A stretch of 64,000 nucleotides of DNA from Salinisphaera orenii subsp. orenii MK-B5 (GTDB lineage: Bacteria; Pseudomonadota; Gammaproteobacteria; Nevskiales; Salinisphaeraceae): positions 26,991 to 90,990 of the forward strand of contig NZ_AYKH01000010.1 of the NCBI RefSeq assembly GCF_003788635.1. The letters run 5' to 3'. The translations under genes and the position numbers were made by a program. The notes under the pieces were generated by a model that had not been told where the DNA came from, made no database searches, and was given only the letters and a program-made list of their open reading frames with translations. Of the stretch, positions 29,091-38,206 are shown one piece after another (position 1 is the first letter of the stretch; each line of letters opens with the position of its first letter).

Positions 29091-29853
29091 CCGCGCGCAC
29101 GAGTGCCAGCGTGACATGATCGAAATCGTAGTCGGTCGCCGTCCGCAGTCGCTCCGCGGGGCGGCCCGGCTCACCCAGCGAGTCCAGCACGAGCACGGCA
29201 TCGTCGAAACGCTGGCGCCGCGTATCGTCGTTGACGGTCACGATCGACGCCACCCCGGCGCCCGTGGCTGCGGTCACGCCGACCGCGGAATCCTCAACAG
29301 TGACGCAGCGCTCGGGGGCGCAATTTAGCCGGCGGCAGGCCTCGCGATAGAGATCGGGCGCGGGTTTCTTGTGCTCGACCTCGTCGCCGCAGACACAGAG
29401 CGCGATGTGGCGCACGAGAGCCGGGCCCAGTGCATGGGCCAGAAACGGCTCCAGGGTCGGCCGGCTGGCGTTGGTGACGATGGCCACCGGCACGCCGGCA
29501 TCGCCCGCCTCCGCGATCAGGCGGGCCACGCCGGGCCGCAGCGGGATCTCGCCCCGCTCGAGGCGACTGCGGAAATGATGCGTCTTGCGCTGATGCAGTT
29601 CACGCACCCAGCCAGCCGCGTCGTCGTCGATCGCCGCGTCGTGATGGCCGAGCGACGGATCGAACTGCTCGATGTAGTGATGGATACGCTCACGCCCGCC
29701 GGAGACGCGCAGCAACCGGCGATAGAGTTCCGGCGTCCACCGCCAATCGAGACCGAAGTCCTCGAAAGCGCGATTGTAGGCGGGCAGATGGCCCTGGGGT
29801 TCGGTGTCGGCAAGCGTGCCGTCCACATCGAAGAGGAGCGCACCGAGGCTCAT
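29050..29853 (-). CDS. HAD-IA family hydrolase, CbbY-like
   Basis: A phosphatase-fold hydrolase of 267 residues from the ATG giving MSLGALLFDVDGTLADTE. HAD motif I is FDVDGTLADTE, motif II is VTNAS, motif III Lys is in EHKKPAPDLY and motif IV is VEDSAVGVTAA. The large helical cap after motif I (YNRAFEDFGLDWRW onward) resembles CbbY/YieH-type sugar-phosphate phosphatases such as xylulose-1,5-bisphosphatase. Substrate is not determined. It overlaps the end of cysZ and diverges from dksA. Confidence 0.88.
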   Translation of the reverse strand: MSLGALLFDVDGTLADTEPQGHLPAYNRAFEDFGLDWRWTPELYRRLLRVSGGRERIHHYIEQFDPSLGHHDAAIDDDAAGWVRELHQRKTHHFRSRLERGEIPLRPGVARLIAEAGDAGVPVAIVTNASRPTLEPFLAHALGPALVRHIALCVCGDEVEHKKPAPDLYREACRRLNCAPERCVTVEDSAVGVTAATGAGVASIVTVNDDTRRQRFDDAVLVLDSLGEPGRPAERLRTATDYDFDHVTLALVRAVSDAWQERSSRRG

Positions 29854-29995
29854 GTTGGCGTTGCGGACTCGTGGGTGGGGTCGGAAGCGGCGCAGTGTGC
29901 CAGAGCCCGATGCCGGCTGCACGGCCGCAACGAACGATTGCGCAGGCGCTGTTTTTTTGCTAAACGTACGCGCTGTTTTACGACTCGAGCGCATC

Positions 29996-30439
29996 ATGGC
30001 GGTTAAAAGCAGCACCTCCAAACTCGACGCACCTCAAGAGTTTACGCCCTACACCCCGAAAGAGGGTGAGGAGTACATGAATGAGGCGCAGCGCGAACAC
30101 TTCCGCAACATCCTCGTGAACTGGAAGCGCGAGCTGATGGAGGAAGTCGACCGCACGATGCATCACATGAAGGACGAGGCCGCGAACTTTCCCGACCCGA
30201 CGGATCGCGCCAGTCAGGAGTCGGAATTCAGCTTGGAGCTGCGCACGCGCGATCGCGAGCGCAAGCTGATCCGCAAGATCGACCAGGGCATCGCCCGCGT
30301 CGACCGTGACGAATACGGTTTCTGCGATACCTGCGGCACGGAGATCGGCATACGCCGCCTCGAGGCCCGCCCCACGGCCACCCTCTGCGTCGACTGCAAG
30401 AGCCTGGACGAGATCCGCGAGCGCCAGCTCGGACGCTGA
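29996..30439 (+). CDS. dksA: RNA polymerase-binding transcription factor DksA
   Basis: DksA enters the RNA polymerase secondary channel and works with ppGpp in the stringent response. The 147-residue protein has a coiled coil with the DxxDxA tip (FPDPTDRASQ) and a C-terminal C4 zinc finger (FCDTCGTEIG ... LCVDC). The start ATG was chosen because the frame upstream overlaps the HAD gene and lacks family character. The protein opens with a longer Lys/Ser/Thr-rich stretch, like E. coli DksA. A perfect intrinsic terminator follows 24 bases after the stop. Confidence 0.97.
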   Translation: MAVKSSTSKLDAPQEFTPYTPKEGEEYMNEAQREHFRNILVNWKRELMEEVDRTMHHMKDEAANFPDPTDRASQESEFSLELRTRDRERKLIRKIDQGIARVDRDEYGFCDTCGTEIGIRRLEARPTATLCVDCKSLDEIRERQLGR

Positions 30440-30462
30440 CCGCGGGGCAACCGCACGCCGAC

Positions 30463-30489
30463 AATGCCCGCCACCGCGCGGGCATTTTT
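30463..30489 (+). terminator. Rho-independent terminator of dksA
   Basis: A 9-bp perfect stem, aatgcccgc / gcgggcatt, with a 6-base loop is followed by TTTA, 24 bases after the dksA stop. Confidence 0.9.
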
Positions 30490-30587
30490 AATGTACTGCG
30501 CAGCGATCTGGGTTCGCCACGCCGAATCTGGCACAATCATCATGTCGCAACGCAGCATGACTGCGTCCTTCAGCCGGGGCACCGAGG

Positions 30588-31130
30588 ATGACCGAAAACA
30601 CACGCATCATTAAGAAATATCCGAACCGGCGGCTCTACGATACCGAGGTGAGTCGTTACATCACGCTGGAGAACATTCGTCAGCTCGTGATTCGCGGCGA
30701 GGATTTTCAGGTGATCGACAAGCGCAGCGGCGAGAACATCACGCGCACTATCCTGCTGCAGGTCATCAGCGAGCAGGAGGAAGGCGGCGACCCCATCTTC
30801 CGGACCGAGGTCCTGCGCAACATCATCCGTTTCTACGGCGATTCGATGCAGAGCACCTTCAGCTCCTATCTCGAGCTCTCGCTGGAGTTCTTCAGTGAAC
30901 AGCAGCATCAGTTCAAGGAACGCATGCGGCGCCTGCTCGGCGCCAACAATCCGCTCACGGCGCTGCGCGAACTGTCGCAATATCAGCTGCCGATCTGGCG
31001 CAGTGTCCGTCGCGAGTTTCTGTCCAACCTGACCCGCCGCGAGAAGGAAGAGGCCACACAGAAGTCGCTGTCGGAGAGTGAAAGCCGGAAGGCGTCGCCG
31101 GACAGCGACGAGCGATCCGACGATCGTTAG
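30588..31130 (+). CDS. phaR: Polyhydroxyalkanoate synthesis repressor PhaR
   Basis: PhaR binds DNA and PHA granules and represses phasin genes until polymer accumulates. The 180 residues open with the PHB/PHA accumulation regulator DNA-binding domain (RIIKKYPNRRLYDTEVSRYI, about 6-25, then ITLENIRQLV). The second conserved region is around RNIIRFYGDSMQSTFSSYLE, and the C-terminus is charged. The ATG has GAGG just upstream. No phaC, phaA or phasin gene is in the window, so the target genes are elsewhere. A candidate small RNA is encoded 50-180 bases downstream on the same strand. Confidence 0.94.
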   Translation: MTENTRIIKKYPNRRLYDTEVSRYITLENIRQLVIRGEDFQVIDKRSGENITRTILLQVISEQEEGGDPIFRTEVLRNIIRFYGDSMQSTFSSYLELSLEFFSEQQHQFKERMRRLLGANNPLTALRELSQYQLPIWRSVRREFLSNLTRREKEEATQKSLSESESRKASPDSDERSDDR

Positions 31131-31180
31131 AAACTATCGACGCCATCAAAACGCAGTTTCGTTTTTCGGGCTCACGATGT

Positions 31181-31209
31181 TTGACTAAAGTCGTAGACGC
31201 AACTATACT
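31181..31209 (+). promoter_or_regulatory. Near-consensus sigma-70 promoter for a candidate small RNA
   Basis: TTGACT (31181-31186), a 17-base spacer and TATACT (31204-31209). Each hexamer has a single mismatch to consensus. No gene starts downstream on this strand before a strong terminator, so the promoter appears to drive a short transcript. Confidence 0.8.
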
Positions 31210-31215
31210 GCAACG

Positions 31216-31307
31216 CAACATCGGCAGACACGCCGAACCACCGAATCTCCTCCGAAAGGCCTAACGGCCTTTCTCGCACCTTGCCCCCTTTCCTAGGGGG
31301 CTTTTTT
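31216..31307 (+). ncRNA. Candidate small regulatory RNA between phaR and pnp
   Basis: A predicted transcript of about 90 nt runs from roughly 7 bases after TATACT to a perfect terminator. Visible structure: a small cggc/gccg hairpin (31222-31235), a single-stranded pyrimidine stretch tctcctcc (about 31246-31253) complementary to Shine-Dalgarno sequences, a stem gaaaggcc/ggcctttc with a taac loop (31254-31273), and the terminator stem gccccc/gggggc followed by six Ts. It has no ribosome site or open frame of note. The layout resembles trans-acting, possibly Hfq-dependent sRNAs. I do not recognise a named family. Targets are unknown. Confidence 0.65.
31283..31307 (+). terminator. Intrinsic terminator of the candidate small RNA
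   Basis: Stem gccccc / gggggc (31283-31288 with 31296-31301), a 7-base loop and an uninterrupted run of six Ts. Confidence 0.9.
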
Positions 31308-31365
31308 ATGGGTGTCGTAGAAATCCGACCGCCCGAGCGATCAGGCCCTCTCGCCACGCAGCCAC

Positions 31366-31389
31366 AAAAAAGGGCCCCGAAGGGCCCTT
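31366..31389 (-). terminator. Intrinsic terminator of pnp
   Basis: Read on the minus strand: AAGGGCCC, a TTCG tetraloop, GGGCCCTT and a T run, about 75 bases after the pnp stop. It closes the metY-to-pnp operon and converges on the small-RNA unit. Confidence 0.9.
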
Positions 31390-31462
31390 CTTTCATCCCG
31401 CCCGAATCGTCACAGCGATCCGGTCATGCCCGTTGCAGGCATCGGGAAATCGTCATCCCGGC

Positions 31463-33577
31463 TCAGGCATTCTCTTCGGCCGCCAGCTCCTTCATGGACA
31501 GGCGCACGCGCCCCTGGCGATCGACCTCGAGCACCTTGACCCGCACCGTCTGGCCTTCCTCCAGCTCGTCGCTGACCTTCTCCACACGGTGATCGGCGAT
31601 CTGGGAGATGTGCACCAGCCCGTCGCGCCCCGGAACCAGGTTGACGAAGGCGCCGAAGTCGACGATGCGCACGACCTTGCCCTCATAGACCTGGCCGGCC
31701 TCGATGTCGCGGGTGATGTCCTCGACCCGCTTGATGGCCATGTCCGCAGCGGTCTTGTCCACAGCGGCGATATGGATCGTGCCGTCGTCCTCGATGTCGA
31801 TGCTCGCGCCCGTCTCTTCAGTGATCGAGCGGATCGTGGCGCCGCCCTTGCCGATGACGTCGCGGATCTTCTCGGAGTCGATCTTGATGGTGAAGATGCG
31901 CGGCGCCCACTCGGAGACTTCCTGGCGCGGCTGCTCGATCGCCTCGCCCATGACACCGAGGATGTGCAGCCGACCCTCGCGCGCCTGCTCGAGCGCGGCC
32001 TCCATGATCTCGCGGGTGATGCCGCCGATCTTGATGTCCATCTGCAGCGCGGTGACGCCGTCGGTGGAGCCGGCGACCTTGAAGTCCATGTCGCCGAGAT
32101 GATCCTCGTCGCCGAGGATATCGGTGAGCACGGCGAACTTGTCGCCCTCCTTGATCAGGCCCATGGCCACGCCGGCCACCGGCGCCTTGATCGGCACGCC
32201 GGCGTCCATCAGTGCGAGGCTGGTGCCGCAGACCGAGGCCATCGACGAAGAGCCGTTCGACTCGGTGACCTCGGAGACCACCCGCATGACGTAGGGGAAC
32301 TCTTTCTCCAGATCCGGCAGTACGCCCACGATCGCGCGCTTGGCCAGCTTGCCGTGGCCGATCTCGCGGCGCTTGGGGCTGCCCATGAAGCCGGTCTCGC
32401 CCACGCAGTACGGCGGGAAGTTGTAATGCAGCATGAAGGGCTCTTCATGCTTGCCCTCGACTGCGTCGATGATCTGGGCGTCGCGGCCGGTGCCCAGCGT
32501 CGACACCACCAGCGCCTGGGTCTCGCCGCGCGTGAACAGCGCGGAACCGTGCGTACGCGGCAGCACGCCGGTGCGGATGTCCAGCGGCCGTACCGTGCGC
32601 GTGTCGCGGCCATCGATACGCGGCTGACCCTCGAGGATGCGCGAGCGCACCGTCTTCTTCTCGAGCGCGCCGAGAGCGTCCTTGACGTCGTCGGCCGCGT
32701 GGCCGCTGTCGCCGTCCGCGGCAGCCAGTTCCTCGACCACGCGCTTCTTGATCTCCGACAGCCGCGCCTGGCGCTCCTGCTTGTCGGCGATCTGATAGGC
32801 CTCGGTGACATCGTCCCCGGCGACCCGGGCCACGGCCTCGGCCAGCGACTCGTCGGCGGCCGGCGGCTGCCAGTCCCAGGCCGGCTTGCCGGCTTCGGCC
32901 ACCAGCGCATCGATCGCCTGCACGGCGACCTGGAGCTGTTCGTGACCGAACAGCACCGCGCCCAGCATCACCTCTTCGGAGAGCTGCTTGGCCTCGGACT
33001 CGACCATGAGCACGGCCTCGTTCGTGCCGGCCACGACCAGGTTCAGGTCGCTGGCCTTGATCTGCGTCGCACTCGGGTTGAGTATGTACTCGCCGTCGGC
33101 ATAACCCACGCGGCAGCCGCCGATCGGGCCTGCGAACGGCATGCCCGAGAGTGCCAGCGCCGCGGAGGCGCCGATCATGGCGGGAATGTCGGAATCGATT
33201 TCCGGATCCACCGACATCACAGTCGCGATGACCTGGACCTCATTGTAGAAGCCCTTGGGGAACAGCGGCCGAATGGGGCGGTCGATCAGGCGGCAGGTCA
33301 GCGTCTCCTTCTCGCGGGGGGCGCCCTCGCGCTTGAAGAAGCCGCCCGGGATCTTGCCACCGGCGTAGGTGCGTTCCTGATAGTTGACGGTCAGCGGGAA
33401 GAAGGCCGCGTCGGGCTTGGCTTCCTTGCGACCGACCGCGGTCACCAGCACCACCGTGTCGCCCATGCTGACCATGACGGCGCCGTCAGCCTGACGCGCG
33501 ATTTCACCCGTCTCGAGGGTGACGGTCTGCTCGCCGAACTTGAAGGTCTGTTTGCTGGTTATGTTTGCGTTGCTCAC
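31463..33577 (-). CDS. pnp: Polyribonucleotide nucleotidyltransferase (PNPase)
   Basis: PNPase is a phosphorolytic 3'-5' exoribonuclease and degradosome component. I take the GTG start (704 residues), which has GGAT spaced 6-8 bases upstream and begins [11 protein letters not shown]; a TTG ten codons further up would lie next to the rpsO terminator. Two RNase PH domains (about 1-215 and 300-535), a linking helical domain, a KH domain (about 545-610; [16 protein letters not shown]) and an S1 domain (about 610-690; [17 protein letters not shown]) follow in order. It follows rpsO across a terminator-like stem, the classic rpsO-pnp arrangement. Confidence 0.97.
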   Translation of the reverse strand: MSNANITSKQTFKFGEQTVTLETGEIARQADGAVMVSMGDTVVLVTAVGRKEAKPDAAFFPLTVNYQERTYAGGKIPGGFFKREGAPREKETLTCRLIDRPIRPLFPKGFYNEVQVIATVMSVDPEIDSDIPAMIGASAALALSGMPFAGPIGGCRVGYADGEYILNPSATQIKASDLNLVVAGTNEAVLMVESEAKQLSEEVMLGAVLFGHEQLQVAVQAIDALVAEAGKPAWDWQPPAADESLAEAVARVAGDDVTEAYQIADKQERQARLSEIKKRVVEELAAADGDSGHAADDVKDALGALEKKTVRSRILEGQPRIDGRDTRTVRPLDIRTGVLPRTHGSALFTRGETQALVVSTLGTGRDAQIIDAVEGKHEEPFMLHYNFPPYCVGETGFMGSPKRREIGHGKLAKRAIVGVLPDLEKEFPYVMRVVSEVTESNGSSSMASVCGTSLALMDAGVPIKAPVAGVAMGLIKEGDKFAVLTDILGDEDHLGDMDFKVAGSTDGVTALQMDIKIGGITREIMEAALEQAREGRLHILGVMGEAIEQPRQEVSEWAPRIFTIKIDSEKIRDVIGKGGATIRSITEETGASIDIEDDGTIHIAAVDKTAADMAIKRVEDITRDIEAGQVYEGKVVRIVDFGAFVNLVPGRDGLVHISQIADHRVEKVSDELEEGQTVRVKVLEVDRQGRVRLSMKELAAEENA

Positions 33578-33608
33578 GAATTCATCCTGTCCTGCGTTCA
33601 AAAACAAA

Positions 33609-33641
33609 AAGCGCCCGTCCCGGCATCACCGGGGGGCGCTT
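33609..33641 (-). terminator. rpsO terminator / pnp leader stem
   Basis: Minus-strand stem built on AAGCGCCC... / ...GGGCGCTT, followed by TTTTTGTTTTT. It lies between the rpsO stop and the pnp start and probably allows partial read-through into pnp. In E. coli the pnp leader stem is an RNase III target for autoregulation; the same role here is inference. Confidence 0.8.
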
Positions 33642-33672
33642 TTGCGATAGGCCGGCACGTCGCGCGGATCGA

Positions 33673-33942
33673 TCAGCGGCGAAGACCCAGTTCGCTGATA
33701 ATCGCCTTGTAGCGCGAGGCGTCTTGGCCCTTGAGATAGTCGAGCAGCTTGCGGCGCTGGTTGACCATCTTCAGCAGACCGCGGCGCGAGTGATGATCGG
33801 CCTTGTGAACGTTGAAGTGATCGCCGAGCTGGCTGATGCGGGTCGTGAGCAGCGCCACCTGCACCTCCGGCGAACCGGTATCGCTGCTGTCGCGGCCGTG
33901 TTTGTTGATGACGTCCGCCTTTTCCTGGGTCGAAAGCGACAT
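33673..33942 (-). CDS. rpsO: 30S ribosomal protein S15
   Basis: S15 is a primary 16S rRNA-binding protein and an intersubunit bridge. The 89-residue protein has the exact family layout: [55 protein letters not shown] and [12 protein letters not shown]. The start has AGGAG five bases upstream. A long structured leader precedes it (see the hairpin feature). It lies between truB and pnp. Confidence 0.99.
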   Translation of the reverse strand: MSLSTQEKADVINKHGRDSSDTGSPEVQVALLTTRISQLGDHFNVHKADHHSRRGLLKMVNQRRKLLDYLKGQDASRYKAIISELGLRR

Positions 33943-33997
33943 GTTGACTCCTGGTGAATAGACATGTGCCGCGACACCCGACTCGATCGAGCAAGCC

Positions 33998-34073
33998 GGC
34001 TTTTTCCAAATCGCGAATCGGGGAACGGTGGCCATTCGGCCCGTTTCCCCTGCGGCGCGTTTTGGAAAAAGCC
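33998..34073 (-). promoter_or_regulatory. Long hairpin in the rpsO leader
   Basis: Outer arms of 18 bases (33998-34015 and 34056-34073) match at 17 positions when inverted. The 40 bases between them fold further (ggggaa/ttcccc and cgg/ccg pairs), so about 76 bases form one long stem. On the rpsO strand it sits 55 bases upstream of the start codon and downstream of a promoter candidate. Roles to consider are S15 autoregulation, an RNase III site or a transcription attenuator. S15 leaders are known autoregulators in several bacterial groups, but this structure is not one I recognise. Confidence 0.65.
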
Positions 34074-34121
34074 CCTGCGCTCGACGCAATGCCGGGCGGC
34101 CGCAGCCTTGGCAAGGCGCGT

Positions 34122-34151
34122 ATTCTAGCGGCTCACGGGTGGCGAGCACAA
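34122..34151 (-). promoter_or_regulatory. Candidate promoter for rpsO
   Basis: Minus strand: TTGTGC (34151-34146), an 18-base spacer and TAGAAT (34127-34122), just after the truB stop. The -10 is good and the -35 weak. It would give rpsO-pnp a transcript of its own, with a leader of about 170 bases containing the long hairpin. Confidence 0.5.
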
Positions 34152-34165
34152 CAACAATCGTGTCT

Positions 34166-35092
34166 TCAACGCTGCGGTCGCGCGAACAACCGCTTCGGTG
34201 CGATCTCACCGGCGTCCGTGACGACGCCGAAGCCGTACAGATCGCCGTTTTCGCCGACCAGACACACCAGCGATTCGCCCGCGGGGACATGGCCCGGACC
34301 GAGGACACGGCGCCCCTGTCCGATCGCGGTCGCCTGCGCGCCGTCCAGCGTCAATCGCGGCCAGTCTTCCAGCACCGTCGACACCGGTTGAAGAAAGTGG
34401 TCCAGCGACCGAACGTCGCCGGCCTGCGCCTCGATGTCGTCGAGCGTGACCATCGCGTGTTCACTGCCAAGCCGGCCCACGCCCAGACGACGCAGCGCGC
34501 CCACGTGGGCGCAGCCGCCCCAGGCGCGGGCGATATCCTCGACGAGCGTGCGGATGTAGGTGCCCGCGGAGACGCTGACGTCCAGCGTGAAACGTTCGGC
34601 CGAGCGCGCCACGCATTCGATGGCGTACACCTCGATGGCACGCGAATCGCGCTCGATCTCACGCCCGGCGCGGGCATGCTCGTAGAGCCGCTTGCCGTCC
34701 TTCTTGAGGGCCGAATACATCGGTGGTATCTGCTGCTGCGGGCCGAGAAAACGCGCGAGAATGGCGTCGAATTCGGCCGCTTCCGGCGTCGCCGCCTGGC
34801 TTTCTCGTGTGATGCCGCCCTCACGGTCGCCGGTGGCGGTTTCCGACCCGACTTCGGCCGTCACCCGATAACGCTTGTTCGCATGCAGCAGATAGCCGGA
34901 CGCCTTGGTCGCCTCGCCGAGGCAGACCGGCAGCAGCCCCGTGGCCAGCGGATCCAGACTCCCGGTGTGGCCGGCCTTGCGGGCATCGAAGGCGCGACGC
35001 ACGCGTTGGAGCGCAGCGTTGGAACTGCAGCCCAGCGGCTTGTCGAGCAGGACGACGCCGTCGACGTCGCGCCCGCGTCTACGCCGAGCCAT
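34166..35092 (-). CDS. truB: tRNA pseudouridine(55) synthase TruB
   Basis: TruB makes pseudouridine 55 in the T loop of tRNAs. I use the ATG giving [19 protein letters not shown] (308 residues); the frame upstream overlaps rbfA in a different register. The catalytic aspartate is in [20 protein letters not shown]. The C-terminal PUA-like portion ends near [12 protein letters not shown]. It overlaps the rbfA stop by 14 bases, as in many metY-nusA-infB operons. Confidence 0.97.
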   Translation of the reverse strand: MARRRRGRDVDGVVLLDKPLGCSSNAALQRVRRAFDARKAGHTGSLDPLATGLLPVCLGEATKASGYLLHANKRYRVTAEVGSETATGDREGGITRESQAATPEAAEFDAILARFLGPQQQIPPMYSALKKDGKRLYEHARAGREIERDSRAIEVYAIECVARSAERFTLDVSVSAGTYIRTLVEDIARAWGGCAHVGALRRLGVGRLGSEHAMVTLDDIEAQAGDVRSLDHFLQPVSTVLEDWPRLTLDGAQATAIGQGRRVLGPGHVPAGESLVCLVGENGDLYGFGVVTDAGEIAPKRLFARPQR

Positions 35093-35489
35093 CGCGCGGA
35101 GGTGCGTCCTCGTCCACGTCGTGCCGGGTGTCCTCGGCCACGGCGTCGTCGATGATGCGCGTGAGCCGCTGCGCCTCGCGCTCGGTGGCATCCTCGTAAA
35201 AACGCAGATCGGGCATCGTCCGGAGCCGCAGGCGCTTGCCCAGTTCCCGTTTGAGAAACCCCCGCGCAGCCCGCAGCCCGGCGAGCACCTCCGAGGCGGG
35301 CTCGCTGCTGGCAGTGACGTCGAAGGCGCCGACAAAGACCTTGGCGTGCTTGAGATCGGGCGAGAGATCGACGTCCGTGATCGTAGCCAGGCGGACCCGC
35401 GGATCCTTGACCTGAGTGGTGATCAGGACGCCGAGCTCACGCTTGATCTCCTCGGCTACACGATGCTTGCGTGCGAATTCGCGGGGCAT
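35079..35489 (-). CDS. rbfA: Ribosome-binding factor A
   Basis: RbfA is a KH-fold 30S maturation factor acting on 16S rRNA 5' processing and cold adaptation. The 136-residue protein begins MPREFARKHRVAEEIKRELG and has the conserved DVDLSPDLKHAKVFV and RLRTMPDLRFYED segments. The C-terminus is acidic (ending EDTRHDVDEDAPP). It lies 15 bases after infB and overlaps truB. Confidence 0.97.
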   Translation of the reverse strand: MPREFARKHRVAEEIKRELGVLITTQVKDPRVRLATITDVDLSPDLKHAKVFVGAFDVTASSEPASEVLAGLRAARGFLKRELGKRLRLRTMPDLRFYEDATEREAQRLTRIIDDAVAEDTRHDVDEDAPPRDGSA

Positions 35490-35504
35490 GGCGTTCGCGC
35501 GCGC

Positions 35505-38138
35505 CTAGGCCGTTTCCGCGGTGTCGACGGTCCGCTGGACCTCTGTGCGCTCGTAGACCTCGATCTGGTCGCCCGGCTTGATGTCGTTGTAGTTCTTGAC
35601 ACCGATGCCGCACTCCGTACCCGCGGGCACGCGATTGACGTCGTCCTTGTGCCGGCGCAGCGATTCCAGTTCGCCCTCGTAGACGACCACGTTGTCGCGC
35701 AGCACGCGGATCGGCTGACCACGCACGACGTTGCCGTCGGCCACGAGACAGCCGGCGATCGCGCCCAGCTTGGAGGAGCGGAACACGTCGCGCACCTCGG
35801 CGAGACCGATGATCTCCTCGCGCAGTTCCGTGCCGAGCAGCCCGCTGACGGCGTCCGTCACATCCTGAATCGCCTCGTAGATGACGCTGTAATAGCGCAC
35901 ATCGACACCCGACTCCTGGATCGTCTTCCGGGCCTTGGCGTCCGCACGCACGTTGAAGCCGAGAATGATCGCCTGCGAGGCCATCGCCAGTTCGACGTCC
36001 GACTCGCTGATGCCGCCGACGCCGCTGGAGATGATGCGGATCTTGACCTCTTCCGAGGGGATCTTGCCCAGCGACTCGACCAATGCCTCGACGCTGCCCT
36101 GCACGTCGCCCTTGACGAGCAGGTTGAGGTCCTTGCTCTCGGCCGGGCCGTTCTCGCCGATCGCGGAGAACACTTCCTCCAGGCGCGCGGCCTGCTGCTG
36201 CGCGAGCTTGTTCTCGCGCTGGTGCTCCTCGCGCTGTTCCGCGATCTCGCGCGCGCGCTTCTCGTTGGCCACGACGAAGGCGTCGTCACCCGCCTCCGGC
36301 GTACCCGAAAGCCCGAGCACCTCGACGGGAATCGACGGGCCGGCGGATTTCACCTGCTCGCCGAGCTCGTTGAACATGGCCCGGACGCGGCCGAAATGCG
36401 GCCCCGCCAGGATGCTGTCGCCGCGCTTGAGCGTGCCGGCCTTGACCAGGATCGTGGCCACCGGACCGCGCCCCTTCTCCAGGCTCGATTCGATGACCGT
36501 GCCGCGCGCGGGCACGTCGACCGGAGCCGAGAACTCGCTGACCTCGGCCTGCAGCAGCACCGCATCCAGCAGATTGTCGATCCCCTCGCCCGTCTGGGAG
36601 GACACCGGCACGACCTGGACGTCACCGCCCCAATCCTCGGGAATGATGTTCTCGGCCGACAGGCCCGCCTTGACCTTCTCGATGTCGGCGCTGGGAATAT
36701 CCATCTTGGTCACGGCCACCACGATCGGCACGCCGGCGGCCCGCGCGTGCTGGATCGATTCCTTGGTCTGCGGCATGACGCCGTCGTCGGCGGCCACGAT
36801 CAGGATCGCGATATCCGTGATCTCGGCGCCGCGGGCCCGCATGCGGGTGAACGCGGCGTGACCCGGCGTATCGATGAACGTGATCGCGCCCTTGTCGTGG
36901 GTGACGTGATAGGCGCCGATATGCTGGGTGATACCCCCGGCCTCGCCGGCCTGCACCTTGGTGCGGCGAATGTAGTCCAGCAGCGAGGTCTTGCCGTGGT
37001 CGACGTGGCCCATGATCGTGACCACCGGCGCCCGCGGCACGCCCTCGACCTGCTCCTCTTCGTTGCGGACTTCCTCGACCAGCGCCTCCTCGGCGCTGGC
37101 GGTCTTCACCAGCTTCGGGTTGTGGCCCATCTCCTCGACCAGGATCGTCGCCGTTTCCTGGTCGACGGTCTGGTTGATGGTCGCCATGACGCCGAGTTTC
37201 ATCATCCGCTTGAGCAGGTCGCCGCCCTTGACCGCCATGCGCTGGGCGAGATCGGCGACCGTGATCGTCTCGGGGATCTCGACGTCGCGCACCACCGGTG
37301 CGGTCGGACGTTCGAAACTGTGTTCCGTCGCCACGCTGACCTGACGGCCGCGACCGCCGCGCTTCTTCTTGCCCTTGCGACGGCCCTGCTTGCCTTCGGC
37401 AACGTGAAGCTCCTTGCGCCGGCCCTGCTCACGATCCTGTTCGCGCTTCTCGTCCTCCTCGGTGCGACCGTGGCTCTCGGCGGCCCGGCGGAGGTTTTCC
37501 TGCGCCCGCGAGCGCGCGTCGTCTACGTGCACGCCGCGTTTGGCGCGCTCCTTGTCCATGGCCTCGCGATCGGCCTGCTCCTGGGCCGCGCGCTGGGCGT
37601 CGATCTCCGCCTGGCGGCGGGCACGCTCTTCCGCGGCGGCCTGTTCGGCCTCCTCGCGCTTGCGCTTTTCCTCGGCCTCGAGGCGCTCGGCCTCTTCGCG
37701 GCGCGCACGCTCGGCAGCGTCGGCCTCGGCCTGCGCGGCCGCGCGGGCCTGATCCTCGGCGGTATCGTGCTCGACCTCGGGCTCGGGCGCCGGCTGCGCC
37801 TCTTCCTCGCCGGACTGCGACCGGTTCGCGTACGTCCGGCGCTTGCGCACCTCGACGCTGACCGTGCGCCCGGACGAGCCACCACGGCCGGTGTCGACCT
37901 TGAGTTCCGAGGTCGAGCGCCGGCGCAACGATACATTGCTGCGCCGCGCGCCGAGCTTGCCACCGGATTTGCCACCGTCACCGCCGCGCAGATGGCGCAG
38001 CAGCTTGAGCTTGTCTTCATCGCCGATCGAATCGTCTTCGCTCGACGCGGACACGCCGGCTTCCGCCAACCGCGACAGCAGTCGTTCCACCGGAATTCCG
38101 ACTTCCGATGCCAACTGTTTGACCGTCGTTTGCGCCAT
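35505..38138 (-). CDS. infB: Translation initiation factor IF-2
   Basis: IF-2 is the GTPase that brings fMet-tRNA to the 30S subunit and joins subunits. The 877 residues begin with an IF2_N domain ([18 protein letters not shown]), then a highly charged Arg/Glu/Ala-rich linker (about 100-300). The G domain has [23 protein letters not shown] and TKMD, and IF2 domains II, III and C2 follow. It is in the standard position between nusA and rbfA. The initiator tRNA gene heads the same operon. Confidence 0.98.
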   Translation of the reverse strand: MAQTTVKQLASEVGIPVERLLSRLAEAGVSASSEDDSIGDEDKLKLLRHLRGGDGGKSGGKLGARRSNVSLRRRSTSELKVDTGRGGSSGRTVSVEVRKRRTYANRSQSGEEEAQPAPEPEVEHDTAEDQARAAAQAEADAAERARREEAERLEAEEKRKREEAEQAAAEERARRQAEIDAQRAAQEQADREAMDKERAKRGVHVDDARSRAQENLRRAAESHGRTEEDEKREQDREQGRRKELHVAEGKQGRRKGKKKRGGRGRQVSVATEHSFERPTAPVVRDVEIPETITVADLAQRMAVKGGDLLKRMMKLGVMATINQTVDQETATILVEEMGHNPKLVKTASAEEALVEEVRNEEEQVEGVPRAPVVTIMGHVDHGKTSLLDYIRRTKVQAGEAGGITQHIGAYHVTHDKGAITFIDTPGHAAFTRMRARGAEITDIAILIVAADDGVMPQTKESIQHARAAGVPIVVAVTKMDIPSADIEKVKAGLSAENIIPEDWGGDVQVVPVSSQTGEGIDNLLDAVLLQAEVSEFSAPVDVPARGTVIESSLEKGRGPVATILVKAGTLKRGDSILAGPHFGRVRAMFNELGEQVKSAGPSIPVEVLGLSGTPEAGDDAFVVANEKRAREIAEQREEHQRENKLAQQQAARLEEVFSAIGENGPAESKDLNLLVKGDVQGSVEALVESLGKIPSEEVKIRIISSGVGGISESDVELAMASQAIILGFNVRADAKARKTIQESGVDVRYYSVIYEAIQDVTDAVSGLLGTELREEIIGLAEVRDVFRSSKLGAIAGCLVADGNVVRGQPIRVLRDNVVVYEGELESLRRHKDDVNRVPAGTECGIGVKNYNDIKPGDQIEVYERTEVQRTVDTAETA

Positions 38139-38206
38139 ACTTCTGATTACTCCGTGGGGCCCGCACCGGTTACCTGCCGCGGCGGGCGCGCCTCTGTTCG
38201 AGCCAA

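Noticed and set aside
33578..33607. TTG start for pnp ten codons upstream
   Set aside because: It lies beside the rpsO terminator and lacks a ribosome site. The downstream GTG has GGAT at good spacing and the family N-terminus.
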